DNA of 64,000 bases from Lactobacillus mulieris (GTDB lineage: Bacteria; Bacillota; Bacilli; Lactobacillales; Lactobacillaceae): NCBI RefSeq assembly GCF_007095465.1, contig NZ_SDGL01000010.1:1-64000 (forward strand). The letters are read 5' to 3'. This document shows positions 25,101 through 31,475 of the stretch, in pieces. Below the pieces are notes generated by a model. The model was not told the origin of the DNA. It was given only the letters and a program-made list of their open reading frames with translations, and searched no databases. How positions within the stretch are numbered: position 1 is the stretch's first letter; the number at the start of each line of letters is the position of its first letter. Made by a program: the position numbers and the translations under genes.

Positions 25101-25295
25101 TTAGAAAAGATAGCCAGTCATAAGATAGTAATGGTCATTAACGTTATTAATCTTTCAGATAATGCTAGTCAAGATGCAATTAGAATTAGAGATGTAGCTT
25201 TGAATACACATATTCCAGTTTTTTCTAGTTTACAAACTGCCGAATTAATTTTAGAAGTTCTTGAAAGTTTAGCATTAACTACTCAACCAATTTAA
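22122..25295 (+). CDS. carB: CarB-like protein with degenerate ATP-grasp sites
   Basis: This 1057-aa protein is the full length of the large subunit of carbamoyl-phosphate synthase, with no frameshift. The first ATP-grasp half lacks the glycine-rich ATP loop (KYHQYIHNEHF instead of a FTMGGSGGG-type loop). It also lacks the metal-binding EMNPR motif (LKVLTLKNRL). In the second half, EVNPR is replaced by QVKTYAGHN. The C-terminal methylglyoxal-synthase-like allosteric domain is well kept (RFHRLGFKLVATEGTATILA). Both ATP sites therefore appear dead. It partners the equally altered CarA. The neighbours pyrR/B/C and pyrK/D/F/E expected after rluD are absent. Confidence 0.88.
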   Translation: MPLENDLNKVLVLGSGPNIVGSVAEMDAYTNSAIKAFLEDDIHVVLVNPNPATVSSDRQKGVTVYLEPMTLAFMKRILRMEEPDAIVTAYGSTNALAVAKELLDDGIIDDMKIKLLTTNKELLNLVDHKKQIAFMQKNNFATSESWHLVKTDTSESIADLLSHARFPLLVTKYHQYIHNEHFKFKNVAELSEFFKTENDTEADHFNLNNYRLTEDLSNWEEVIVDVLRDNRGNFNFINISSCLEDVAINSGDSLIISPALTLNNDHVRKIRKLSKKIMNRLNIHGFLSIHFAVSHHDTEIDLKVLTLKNRLTRTSVIARRVAMYDIGYVLAKIALGYNFNEIVQPLTGQNAAIEPVLDAVSIKFPYFSFSESGLNHYQLGDRMQASGESIGIGRNFEAAFLKGLESNFDINGLRDFYYLGKAKDGQQLLQQLAHPDELHIITLLAAISSGLTYTQIHEVCRLHPLYFEKLSQVIEVGKQLKNELSKEVLVTAKKLGFSNTLISIITQKSLEDIGDLCRNYQLNSSYLLLDGSAGLYRANCSVCYSSFGSENEVSPLKANRKVLVIGMKPMQVSLTSEYDYMIYHALKTLKDEGIATVLISNNSEAVSTAYELVDRVYFEPITFENIKKIAQKEGIDEVLTQFSGKEINQLRPNLINAGLKLLGQENLISELAKQKINVDELPIELVPGEKIYTESQAKNFVEKHGFPVLIGGRTRELKVKSAVVYDIPALEKYINENDIDEGTISRFIEGRKYEVIAISDSHNVTIPGIIEHLEQTGSHASDSIAVFQPQNLNKEQRAFLGKMTKEILPLIQMKGLFTLHFLQADGQFYLLQVKTYAGHNLAFLSKSLNSDLVGITTKCLLGKSLKELNLPETIWPASELIHVKMPVFSYIDYQSGNTFDSKMKSSASVMGRDTLLSKALYKGYEGSNLTIPSYGTIFISVRDEDKQRTINLAQRFHRLGFKLVATEGTATILAEAGITTGIVKKVQEDQHNLLEKIASHKIVMVINVINLSDNASQDAIRIRDVALNTHIPVFSSLQTAELILEVLESLALTTQPI

Positions 25296-25398
25296 AAATG
25301 CTTAATACTTTTTCTATAAAAAATAAGCTTCATTTTCATAGAAAGTTCACAGATTGCAGGCATACTATAGTCAAATCTAAGATAAAGGAATGATTAAT

Positions 25399-25572
25399 AT
25401 GTCTAACAAAATTAACGATGTTGCCTTAAATAAGCAAGATATTTTGGAAAATGCTATTCCACTTGTAGCAAAGAAAAAGCATCGTTTGCTTAAATCTGTT
25501 GGCATTACGATTATAAGTTTATCAGGACTAGTAGGTCTAGGTATTTTAGGTAGAAAAAGGCGGCTATTTTAA
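25399..25572 (+). CDS. small single-pass membrane protein, 57 aa
   Basis: Unrecognised. The first 34 residues are polar and charged (MSNKINDVALNKQDILENAI). A single membrane segment (SVGITIISLSGLVGLGIL) and a positive tail GRKRRLF follow. The tail looks like the end of a cell-wall sorting signal, but there is no LPXTG motif. ATG 25399 is chosen over ATG 25390 because AAAGGA would touch the latter. It stands alone between carB and a terminator. Confidence 0.5.
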   Translation: MSNKINDVALNKQDILENAIPLVAKKKHRLLKSVGITIISLSGLVGLGILGRKRRLF

Positions 25573-25630
25573 ATAGCAAATTAATGAATCTAAACTCGAA
25601 ATCTAAAGAAAAATAATAAGTGAACAAAGA

Positions 25631-25675
25631 AGCCCTGTTCTTTGACTAGTAATTGGTTAAAGACAGGGCTTTTTA
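25631..25675 (+). terminator. rho-independent terminator
   Basis: AGCCCTGTTCTTT (25631-25643) pairs with AAAGACAGGGCT (25659-25670), with one mismatch, followed by TTTTT. Confidence 0.8.
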
Positions 25676-25764
25676 GTATGGTTTATAATAATTTTGAAAC
25701 ATCACTTTCTTATTTTGTTACTGTTAAATATAATATGTCATAATATATTTAAGGAGGAAGTAAT

Positions 25765-25850
25765 ATGGCACTAAAAACATATAGTACGACAATAACCGAA
25801 CAATTAGAAAAAGCATCGAACAATCATTAGAAGAATATAAAGAGGAATAG
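25765..25850 (+). pseudogene. short frameshifted ORF, antitoxin-like
   Basis: After a strong AAGGAGGAAG site the frame reads MALKTYSTTITEQLEKA and stops. Shifting one base gives KSIEQSLEEYKEE and a second stop at 25848-25850. Together they resemble the start of a ribbon-helix-helix type small protein. It is probably a broken antitoxin or regulator; it is too short to assign. Confidence 0.35.
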
Positions 25851-25868
25851 GGGAAAAAGGTTAGTGCT

Positions 25869-26417
25869 ATGTTTACTTTAAAGTTTATGTCAATCAAGTT
25901 ATTGGAAGATAATCAAGATGAGTGGATATATAGTATTTATACTGATTATCAAGAAGGGCAAATAACTATTAATAAACAGACTTTTGATAGAAAACTTACC
26001 TCTTTTGAAAAAGCAAGCAAACGTGTTCAGATTAAAAAAGAAACTGTAGAATACGAAATTTACTATAGAATTGCTAAATTAATGAAAATAAAACCAGGTA
26101 TTAAAAAATACTATTGGTTGCATTCTAGTAATTTTTCATTAATGCCATATGTTAACTTTATGTCAATAAAGTTATTAGAAGATACTGATAGGGAATGGAT
26201 ATATGAAATCTATACTGATTGCGAAGAAGGTATGGTTATAATTGATAAAGAAACCAAAATTGGAGATATTACCTCTTTTGAATTAACTAGTAAACAGCTT
26301 AATGTAAAACGAGAAACCGTAGAATTTTGGATTTATTACTGTATACTTGATTTAATGAAAACGGATCCTGGTATAGATGAATTTTATTGGATAAACGTAA
26401 AACTAGATAAAGATTGA
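25869..26417 (+). CDS. orphan protein made of two tandem ~90-aa repeats
   Basis: This 182-aa protein is two copies of one domain, at residues 1-92 and about 93-182. Both share MSIKLLED, EWIY.IYTD...EG, ITSFE.ASK...KRETVE..IYY.I..LMK..PGI..YYW. A third, single copy of the same domain is encoded alone at 28550-28834. The domain is acidic-aromatic, alpha/beta in feel, without cysteines, signal or membrane segment. I know no named family with this pattern. The start ATG follows AAAAAGGTTAGTGCT. The duplication in the accessory zone beside a toxin-antitoxin pair suggests a fast-moving function such as immunity or defence, which is only a guess. Confidence 0.6.
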   Translation: MFTLKFMSIKLLEDNQDEWIYSIYTDYQEGQITINKQTFDRKLTSFEKASKRVQIKKETVEYEIYYRIAKLMKIKPGIKKYYWLHSSNFSLMPYVNFMSIKLLEDTDREWIYEIYTDCEEGMVIIDKETKIGDITSFELTSKQLNVKRETVEFWIYYCILDLMKTDPGIDEFYWINVKLDKD

Positions 26418-26514
26418 TAATACTAGATTTTTATAAAAAGATACTCAACATTTTTATTACAATGATGCATAATAATTAAAGGAATAGATTATAAAAATTA
26501 TGGGACAGAGTGTT

Positions 26515-26630
26515 ATGAAATTAGAAGTAAAAATAAGTAAAACAACAAGAAAAGAAAAGAAAAAATTATAAGTGCAATTTCTTATTCAATTTTGGGAATT
26601 ATTATTTGGTACTTCTTCTTTAGAAAGTAA
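26515..26630 (+). pseudogene. small membrane protein gene interrupted at an A-tract
   Basis: The frame starts MKLEVKISKTTRKEKKK and stops just after a run of A's. One base over, the sequence continues KIISAISYSILGIIIWYFFF and RK before TAA 26630. The joined product would be a 37-38 aa single-pass membrane peptide. The A-run may be a mutation or a slippage site. Confidence 0.35.
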
Positions 26631-26816
26631 GAAGTTTGATTGTAATGTGTTAAGGAGAGCAAACTGTAAGATAGTATATCAGCAATGAAATAGGATATTT
26701 ACTATCTTTCATTCAAAAGAAAATGCAAATTTTAAACCTAATTATAAAATGTGAAATATTAGTTGTCTTTGTATTGATTTTAGGAATTATTTTTTTATTT
26801 ATAAAAGGGAAAATAT

Positions 26817-27038
26817 ATGAGCAACGTATTAAAGAAATACATCGAAGAAAAAAACATTAGTGCCTATCAAATTTCTAAAGAATCTGGGATTCCATATACG
26901 ACCATCAATAATGCATTAAAAGATGGTAAAAAATTAGAGGGACAAACTGTTAAAGTGTTAAAAGCTGTAGCAATTGCAACAGATACAACACCAGGTCAAT
27001 TATTTGATGAGCTAATTGAATTGGATAAAAGAGTTTAA
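26817..27038 (+). CDS. small XRE-family HTH regulator
   Basis: This 73-aa Cro/C1-type helix-turn-helix (residues 4-66) shows ISAYQISKESGIPYTTINNA and the C-terminal TDTTPGQLFDEL. It is a stand-alone DNA-binding domain, as in plasmid, phage or toxin-antitoxin regulators. The ribosome site is AAAAGGGAAA. It is followed directly by a terminator, so it is monocistronic. No partner can be named; its place in the terminus-proximal accessory patch suggests a former mobile element. Confidence 0.75.
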   Translation: MSNVLKKYIEEKNISAYQISKESGIPYTTINNALKDGKKLEGQTVKVLKAVAIATDTTPGQLFDELIELDKRV

Positions 27039-27057
27039 AATAAAACTCTTTTTTATT
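27027..27057 (+). terminator. terminator after the HTH gene
   Basis: The 10-bp stem AAAAGAGTTT / AAACTCTTTT followed by TTTTATTTT overlaps the end of the gene. Near-identical to the terminator at 28405-28438. Confidence 0.8.
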
Positions 27058-27160
27058 TTGCTCCAAAAGAGATAGAGCCACTGTTCTGCTACTAATTAGT
27101 AGCAAGGTATTCTAGATATTGTTATAATAATATTATCAATAATAAATAAGGAGAGTTCAG

Positions 27161-27451
27161 ATGGACGTTGCTGAAGCATTAGCAAGATTAAAATTTCTTG
27201 TTAGACACAACAAATTTAAAATGGTCAGGAGAACTGATAAAATGGCAATGCCAGTTTCTGTACCGCTTGCTAAAGAATTAATTAGGCAACTATCAATTGA
27301 CGATTTTGTTAAGCATGAACCTAATCGTAACAATCCATTACAATTTGTATGGATATTTAAAACTGCTGATGAGCAGAAATACTATATAAAGTTTGTTTTT
27401 ACAGAAAATAATAATTTAGTAGTGTTTATCAGTTTTCATCTGGATTATTAA
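27161..27451 (+). CDS. mqsR: MqsR-family toxin
   Basis: This 96-aa protein follows the MqsR/RelE-like fold pattern: an N-terminal helix (MDVAEALARLKFLVRHNKF), then LSIDDFVKHEPNRNN, and the closing strands FKTADEQKYYIKFVFTENN, then LVVFISFHLDY. MqsR toxins are ribosome-independent mRNA interferases. The gene lies 13 bp before an HTH-Panacea protein whose HTH resembles MqsA, and toxin-first order is typical of mqsRA. The ribosome site is AAGGAGAG. The toxin call rests on both fold pattern and context. Confidence 0.65.
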   Translation: MDVAEALARLKFLVRHNKFKMVRRTDKMAMPVSVPLAKELIRQLSIDDFVKHEPNRNNPLQFVWIFKTADEQKYYIKFVFTENNNLVVFISFHLDY

Positions 27452-27464
27452 GGAGGAAAGTTAC

Positions 27465-28388
27465 ATGGTTTACAAAAAAGATTTTTCAACAACCTACACA
27501 ATCAATGGACATGAATACGCAATAACTTTTCCAGCTCTTTTTGATAGTAATACAAATGAATTGATTCCCAACAACGAATTAGATGATAAAGCTGCTGAAA
27601 AAGCCCGTCAGTTATATCGCAAAGATATGGGCCTAATTTCGCCTCAAGACTTGAAAAAGTATCGTGCAAAATTAAGTTTATCTCAGAGAAATTTAGCAGA
27701 ATTAACTGGATTGAGTCCCAACACGATTGCTTTATACGAAGCAGGAGCTTTCCCAACTGCAGCAAATAATAATATACTAAAAGCTTTAATCAAAAATGAT
27801 CAAGTTCTACAACAATATTTAATTGATAACTCTAATCAATATTCTGATGAATTACTTTCAAAAATAAATTCATATCTTAAAAATGAAAATAGCATTATTT
27901 CACCAGATAAAATAAAGCCTAAATATACAGCTGTTCAATTAGCTAATTGGCTACTTGTTGAAAATTATTTTGAAAGAGAGTGCAATAAGAATATTGATCC
28001 ACTTTCTCAAATGAAAGTAATAAAGTTGCTTTATTTTGCATATGGGAGATATTTAGCTTCTACTAAGAATAAATTATTTTCTTCTCCAATTATCCATTTA
28101 CAATATGGCCCTGTAGTTACTGAAGTACACGAGAAGTTTAAAGGACAAACTGTGTTAAACGATGAGAAAATCGAAAAAGGAGCGATTGAGGATTACAATA
28201 CAGTTTCTCAAGATGAAGAAATATCAGAATTATTGCATGCGGTTAATCAAAAGTATATCGATTATACAGCAGCTGGTTTAAGCAAAATAACACATCGAAA
28301 AGGCTCTCCTTGGTCTTTAACACAAGAAAAGTTGATAATTAAGGATCAATTAATTTTTGATAGTTTTAGTAAAGGTAGAGAAGAATAA
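27465..28388 (+). CDS. MqsA-like HTH fused to Panacea domain, antitoxin
   Basis: This 307-aa protein has three parts. A short N-terminal region (residues 1-60) lacks the zinc cysteines of classical MqsA. An HTH with YRAKLSLSQRNLAELTGLSP, then NTIALYEAGAFPTAANN, spans about residues 65-120. A C-terminal Panacea/DUF4065 domain spans about 150-300 (QMKVIKLLYFAYGRYLAST, LQYGPVVTEVHEKFKGQ, SPWSLTQEK). I infer that the HTH autoregulates and the Panacea domain neutralises the upstream MqsR-like toxin. It is the second Panacea antitoxin in this window and matches the pattern of the first (6147-6698). A strong AAGGAGGAAAG site precedes it. Confidence 0.82.
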   Translation: MVYKKDFSTTYTINGHEYAITFPALFDSNTNELIPNNELDDKAAEKARQLYRKDMGLISPQDLKKYRAKLSLSQRNLAELTGLSPNTIALYEAGAFPTAANNNILKALIKNDQVLQQYLIDNSNQYSDELLSKINSYLKNENSIISPDKIKPKYTAVQLANWLLVENYFERECNKNIDPLSQMKVIKLLYFAYGRYLASTKNKLFSSPIIHLQYGPVVTEVHEKFKGQTVLNDEKIEKGAIEDYNTVSQDEEISELLHAVNQKYIDYTAAGLSKITHRKGSPWSLTQEKLIIKDQLIFDSFSKGREE

Positions 28389-28404
28389 TCAAAATTGAAA
28401 GTCA

Positions 28405-28438
28405 AAAGAGTTTGAAATAAAACTCTTTTTTATTTTAC
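28405..28438 (+). terminator. terminator of the MqsR-Panacea operon
   Basis: AAAAGAGTTT (28405-28414) / AAACTCTTTT (28421-28430) with a T tail, nearly the same as 27027-27057. Confidence 0.8.
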
Positions 28439-28549
28439 CTGTGTCAACAATCATTTTGATAGGAATACATGAGGATTATTGCTATTATGATTTCAGAAAA
28501 AATAAAAAATCAATTTAAATTTATATATATAATGGAGTATTAAACTTTT

Positions 28550-28834
28550 ATGATTACTTTAAAGTATATGTCTATTAAATTGCTAGAAGATAATCAAGAT
28601 GAGTGGGTATATAGTATTTATACTGATTATCAAGAAGGACAAATAGCTATTAATAAACATAATTTTGATGGGAAGCTTACATCTTTTAAAAAAGCTAGTG
28701 ACTTACTTCGCATTGAAAAAGGAACTTTAGAATACGAGATTTATTATAGAGTTGTTAAATTAATGAAGACTAATCCGGGAATAAAAAAATACTACTGGTT
28801 GCATTCAACTAAGAAAATGGAACCGTTAGATTAA
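28550..28834 (+). CDS. single-copy paralog of the 90-aa orphan domain
   Basis: This 94-aa protein is closely similar to the first half of the 182-aa protein at 25869-26417. Shared runs include MSIKLLEDNQDEW, YSIYTDYQEGQI, YEIYYR and PGIKKYYWLHS. Divergence is mostly in the middle (DLLRIEKGTLE). It has no recognisable family, signal or membrane segment. Its ribosome site is weak. Together the two genes bracket the HTH and MqsR-Panacea genes. Confidence 0.55.
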   Translation: MITLKYMSIKLLEDNQDEWVYSIYTDYQEGQIAINKHNFDGKLTSFKKASDLLRIEKGTLEYEIYYRVVKLMKTNPGIKKYYWLHSTKKMEPLD

Positions 28835-28853
28835 GTAACACTATAAAAAGCTC

Positions 28854-28889
28854 TGGCAACTGCGGTATTTCCAAAGTTGCCACAATTTT
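28854..28889 (+). terminator. terminator-like hairpin
   Basis: TGGCAACT (28854-28861) pairs with AGTTGCCA (28875-28882), followed by CAATTTTTG. Confidence 0.6.
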
Positions 28890-28935
28890 TGTGAAAACAC
28901 AAGGGTAGAACATTGATATATAAGCATTCTTAGGT

Positions 28936-28969
28936 ATAACTTCGTATAATCAATATTATGTAAAGTTAT
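28936..28969. other. loxP-like 34-bp site (13-8-13)
   Basis: Left arm ATAACTTCGTATA is identical to the 13-bp arm of phage P1 loxP. An 8-bp spacer ATCAATAT follows, then right arm TATGTAAAGTTAT, which matches the inverse loxP arm at 10 of 13 positions. The spacer differs from wild-type loxP. It lies 770 bp from the dif-like site and may be a recombinase site or a mobile-element scar. Confidence 0.45.
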
Positions 28970-29493
28970 ATAAAATCATCATTCAGAAAACAACTAGATT
29001 GAATTAAGTCCATATGCATATATATGCTATCAAAAATATTAATCATTAATTTCAAGCTTTTTCTATTTTTTATTCTAAGAAAAAGCTTTTATTTATAATC
29101 TATAAAATGAGTTCTACAAAATAGTTTCTTCGTAATTATATTTAGCATTATCTACTGATAATTAAAAGTATTATTAATTATGCTTCCAGGTGCAGTTGAT
29201 GTTAACGTTGATGTTAACAATGTTAGATTTACTATAGTTATTTTCTAATTATTCACCTTAATAACCAACGGTTAGTTAATTGATCGTCTAATTATGCTAA
29301 TCACTAGAATTGCTAACTTATAGCATATATTGTCATTCATCTACAATCTTTTATGCATATATAAACGTCCAAATAATCATTGCTGAGAGCGCAATTCTAC
29401 AGCAAAAACAATTGCTTTAGTTAATAACTAATAAGCTTCAACAAATGAGTAGCAACTGCTTATTTGTACAAACCAGCTAAGTTGCAGAAAAAT

Positions 29494-29691
29494 CTAATTA
29501 CATAATTCAAAATCTAAATAAGGCATTTTCAGTTTTAATTGCTGATTCTGATAATCAATAATCAAATTTGGGTAGATATCATTCAAAATTTGATATGCAA
29601 TTAAACAAACATCTAATACTTTAATTATTTGCGGACCAGAAGATTTGCTGCTACATATAATACCTAATCTTGTATTACCAGCTGTAAATTG
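29494..29691 (-). pseudogene. C-terminal coding remnant of unknown protein
   Basis: A 65-codon open frame on - has good protein character (QFTAGNTRLGIICSSKSSG, QIIKVLDVCLIAYQILNDIY) and ends at TAG 29494. Stops lie just upstream, and there is no ATG/GTG/TTG start with a ribosome site. It ends 22 bp from the dif-like site. It looks like the tail of a lost gene. Confidence 0.35.
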
Positions 29692-29712
29692 CTATTATTA
29701 ATATATTAGACT

Positions 29713-29740
29713 TAGCATTAAAACTATAATTTTAATGCTA
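29713..29740. other. dif: dif-like chromosome dimer resolution site
   Basis: The 11-bp arms TAGCATTAAAA (29713-29723) and TTTTAATGCTA (29730-29740) are perfectly inverted around a 6-bp spacer CTATAA. That is exactly the Xer site geometry. The centre AAAACTATAATTTT is, as I recall, the core of the streptococcal/lactococcal difSL site used by XerS. It lies 55 bp before xerS, the usual position of difSL. Confidence 0.7.
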
Positions 29741-29795
29741 GCTAGTAAAATACCTCTCTCGAAAGTACAATTTTTATGAATTTGGAGTTTTAGCC

Positions 29796-30851
29796 TTGGA
29801 AACAAAAAAATATTTAACATTAATTGATCAAGAATTAAATAATTTGCCTGTATTTATTCGTGAATACAACCTCAGTACTAACCATTCTCTCACTACTAGC
29901 TATCAATATTTAACCGAAATTCGTCGTTTCTTTGATTGGCTACGCCATCAATCACTTTCCCCTGCTAATTCTAATGTTGAAATATCAATAAACGACTTAA
30001 AGCAACTTACTCGTAGTGATATGATGATTTACATTGATGCTCTACGTCATAGCAAAAATCAGCAAGGTCGCTTAAATTCTCCAACAACGGTTAATCGCTC
30101 AATTAACGCTTTACGCTCATTGTTTACATTCTTAACAATTACCGCTGATAAGCCATATTTTGATCATAATATAATGCTGAAAATTCAATCTCTTAATAAT
30201 TTAGAAACCTTAAATTATCGGGCGCATGTATTGGAATCTCACATGTATACGGGAAATTTAAAATATGAATTTCTTGACTTCTTATCTAATAAATATGCCA
30301 GCCTTTGTAATAAGCAAGCTTTAGCGAGTTTTAAACTAAATAAAGAACGTGATATTGCAATAATTGCCTTAATTCTTGGTACTGGAGTTCGTGTATCTGA
30401 ATGCTCCTCAATTAACATATCTGACCTTAATTTAAAAGAAGCTACTTTAGATTTAACTCGTAAAGGTGGACAAAAAGATTCTATTCCTGTTGCTAGTTGG
30501 ACTCTGCCATATATTTCAGCTTATGCTGAAGTTCGTACTAAACGCTATCATGCTGAAAAAAATGATAAAGCCTTCTTTTTAACTTATTATCATAAAAAAA
30601 CTTCTCGAATTACTCCGAATGGTATCGAAAGATTAGTCAGCAAGTATTCTAAAGCTTTTGGTCATCCCCTTACTCCCCACAAATTACGGCACACTTTGGC
30701 TAGTGAACTGTATGGAGTTACTAAAGACCAAGTTCTTGTGGCTCAACAGCTAGGACAAAAAGGCACTACTGCTACAGATCTTTATACTCATGTCGATCAA
30801 AAAGAACAAAGAAAAGCCCTTGATCAATTAGCTGATAATCATGATAACTAG
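29796..30851 (+). CDS. xerS: tyrosine recombinase XerS
   Basis: This 351-aa single Xer recombinase resolves chromosome dimers at the terminus in streptococci and related lactic acid bacteria. The N-terminal core-binding domain (1-140) is followed by the catalytic domain. It has Arg in GTGVRVSECSS, Lys in TRKGGQKDS, HKLRH, and Tyr in TDLYTHV. The usual LGH motif reads LGQKGTTATD, so the last catalytic His is Gln. SFKLNKERDIAIIALILG is a clear XerS signature. It uses a TTG start after TTTGGAG and has a dif-like site directly upstream. xerC is also present at 48984-49892. Confidence 0.87.
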   Translation: METKKYLTLIDQELNNLPVFIREYNLSTNHSLTTSYQYLTEIRRFFDWLRHQSLSPANSNVEISINDLKQLTRSDMMIYIDALRHSKNQQGRLNSPTTVNRSINALRSLFTFLTITADKPYFDHNIMLKIQSLNNLETLNYRAHVLESHMYTGNLKYEFLDFLSNKYASLCNKQALASFKLNKERDIAIIALILGTGVRVSECSSINISDLNLKEATLDLTRKGGQKDSIPVASWTLPYISAYAEVRTKRYHAEKNDKAFFLTYYHKKTSRITPNGIERLVSKYSKAFGHPLTPHKLRHTLASELYGVTKDQVLVAQQLGQKGTTATDLYTHVDQKEQRKALDQLADNHDN

Positions 30852-31065
30852 TCCCCTCTCCTACTCTGCTAGGGGAGCCCTCTTTCAAAACTTTTATTAT
30901 TTTACAAGTGATATTATTTAAAGATACTAGAAAATTATGTTATATTAAGGTTGAGTTAAATAGTTGTGGGAGAACTTTTAATTCGTTTATATCCCTATTT
31001 ACTTCGAATAAGATTTTAATTAGTTTTTAGGGCAGTGTTTTTATTATAGAGGGTTGTGACTTTGA

Positions 31066-31434
31066 ATGGATATGTGTTTAGGTGCTGTAATACGTGACAG
31101 ACGTAAGGCAATGAAATTAACCCAAGAAGATCTTGCTGAATTTAGTGGACTATCTGTTAACTTCATATCGAGAATTGAACGAACTGGTGACCAAAATATT
31201 TCGATTAAAAAGATTGATGCAATTGCTCAATCTTTGAATATGGACACGCCATCTTTAATTGCTGCAGCATATGGCAAAGTAGACATATCCAGTTACAAAC
31301 TTAAAGGTGATGATATTTTTATTCAAAAGATTGTAACTGAATTACGAAAACTATCTACTTTTAGAGCCGAAAAAGTTTGCAAGGCAATTCTTTCGTTGGT
31401 TAAAGAAATTAATGAACCAACACGAACAAAATAA
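31066..31434 (+). CDS. XRE-family transcriptional regulator
   Basis: This 122-aa protein has an N-terminal helix-turn-helix (residues 7-65: IRDRRKAMKLTQEDLAEFSG, LSVNFISRIERTGDQNISIK). A helical C-terminal tail (TELRKLSTFRAEKVCKAILS) is probably for dimerisation. ATG 31072 is an alternative start two codons in; GAGGG near 31049 fits either. It is the last + gene before the strand switch. Target genes are unknown. Confidence 0.78.
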   Translation: MDMCLGAVIRDRRKAMKLTQEDLAEFSGLSVNFISRIERTGDQNISIKKIDAIAQSLNMDTPSLIAAAYGKVDISSYKLKGDDIFIQKIVTELRKLSTFRAEKVCKAILSLVKEINEPTRTK

Positions 31435-31468
31435 AGAAGGAAGTTGTAAAAACTCCCTTCTTTTTTGT
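31434..31468. terminator. bidirectional terminator at the strand switch
   Basis: AAGAAGGAAGTT pairs with AACTCCCTTCTT (one mismatch) and T's follow on +; on - there are also T's. It separates two convergent genes. Confidence 0.75.
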
Positions 31469-31475
31469 TTGTTAA

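Larger units (their letters stand above)
28970..29795. other. AT-rich terminus-proximal intergenic region
   Basis: It contains a terminator-like hairpin at 29054-29088 (AAGCTTTTTCT/AGAAAAAGCTT), a 12-bp tandem repeat GTTGATGTTAAC at 29195-29218, a - strand coding remnant at 29494-29691 and a dif-like site at 29713-29740. I see no intact gene. Confidence 0.5.

Noticed and set aside
28936-28969. Engineered loxP scar from strain construction
   Set aside because: The spacer and one arm differ from loxP and from the common mutant lox sites I know, and no vector sequence surrounds it.
29195-29218. 12-bp tandem repeat GTTGATGTTAAC as an origin or iteron
   Set aside because: Only two copies and no replication gene nearby.
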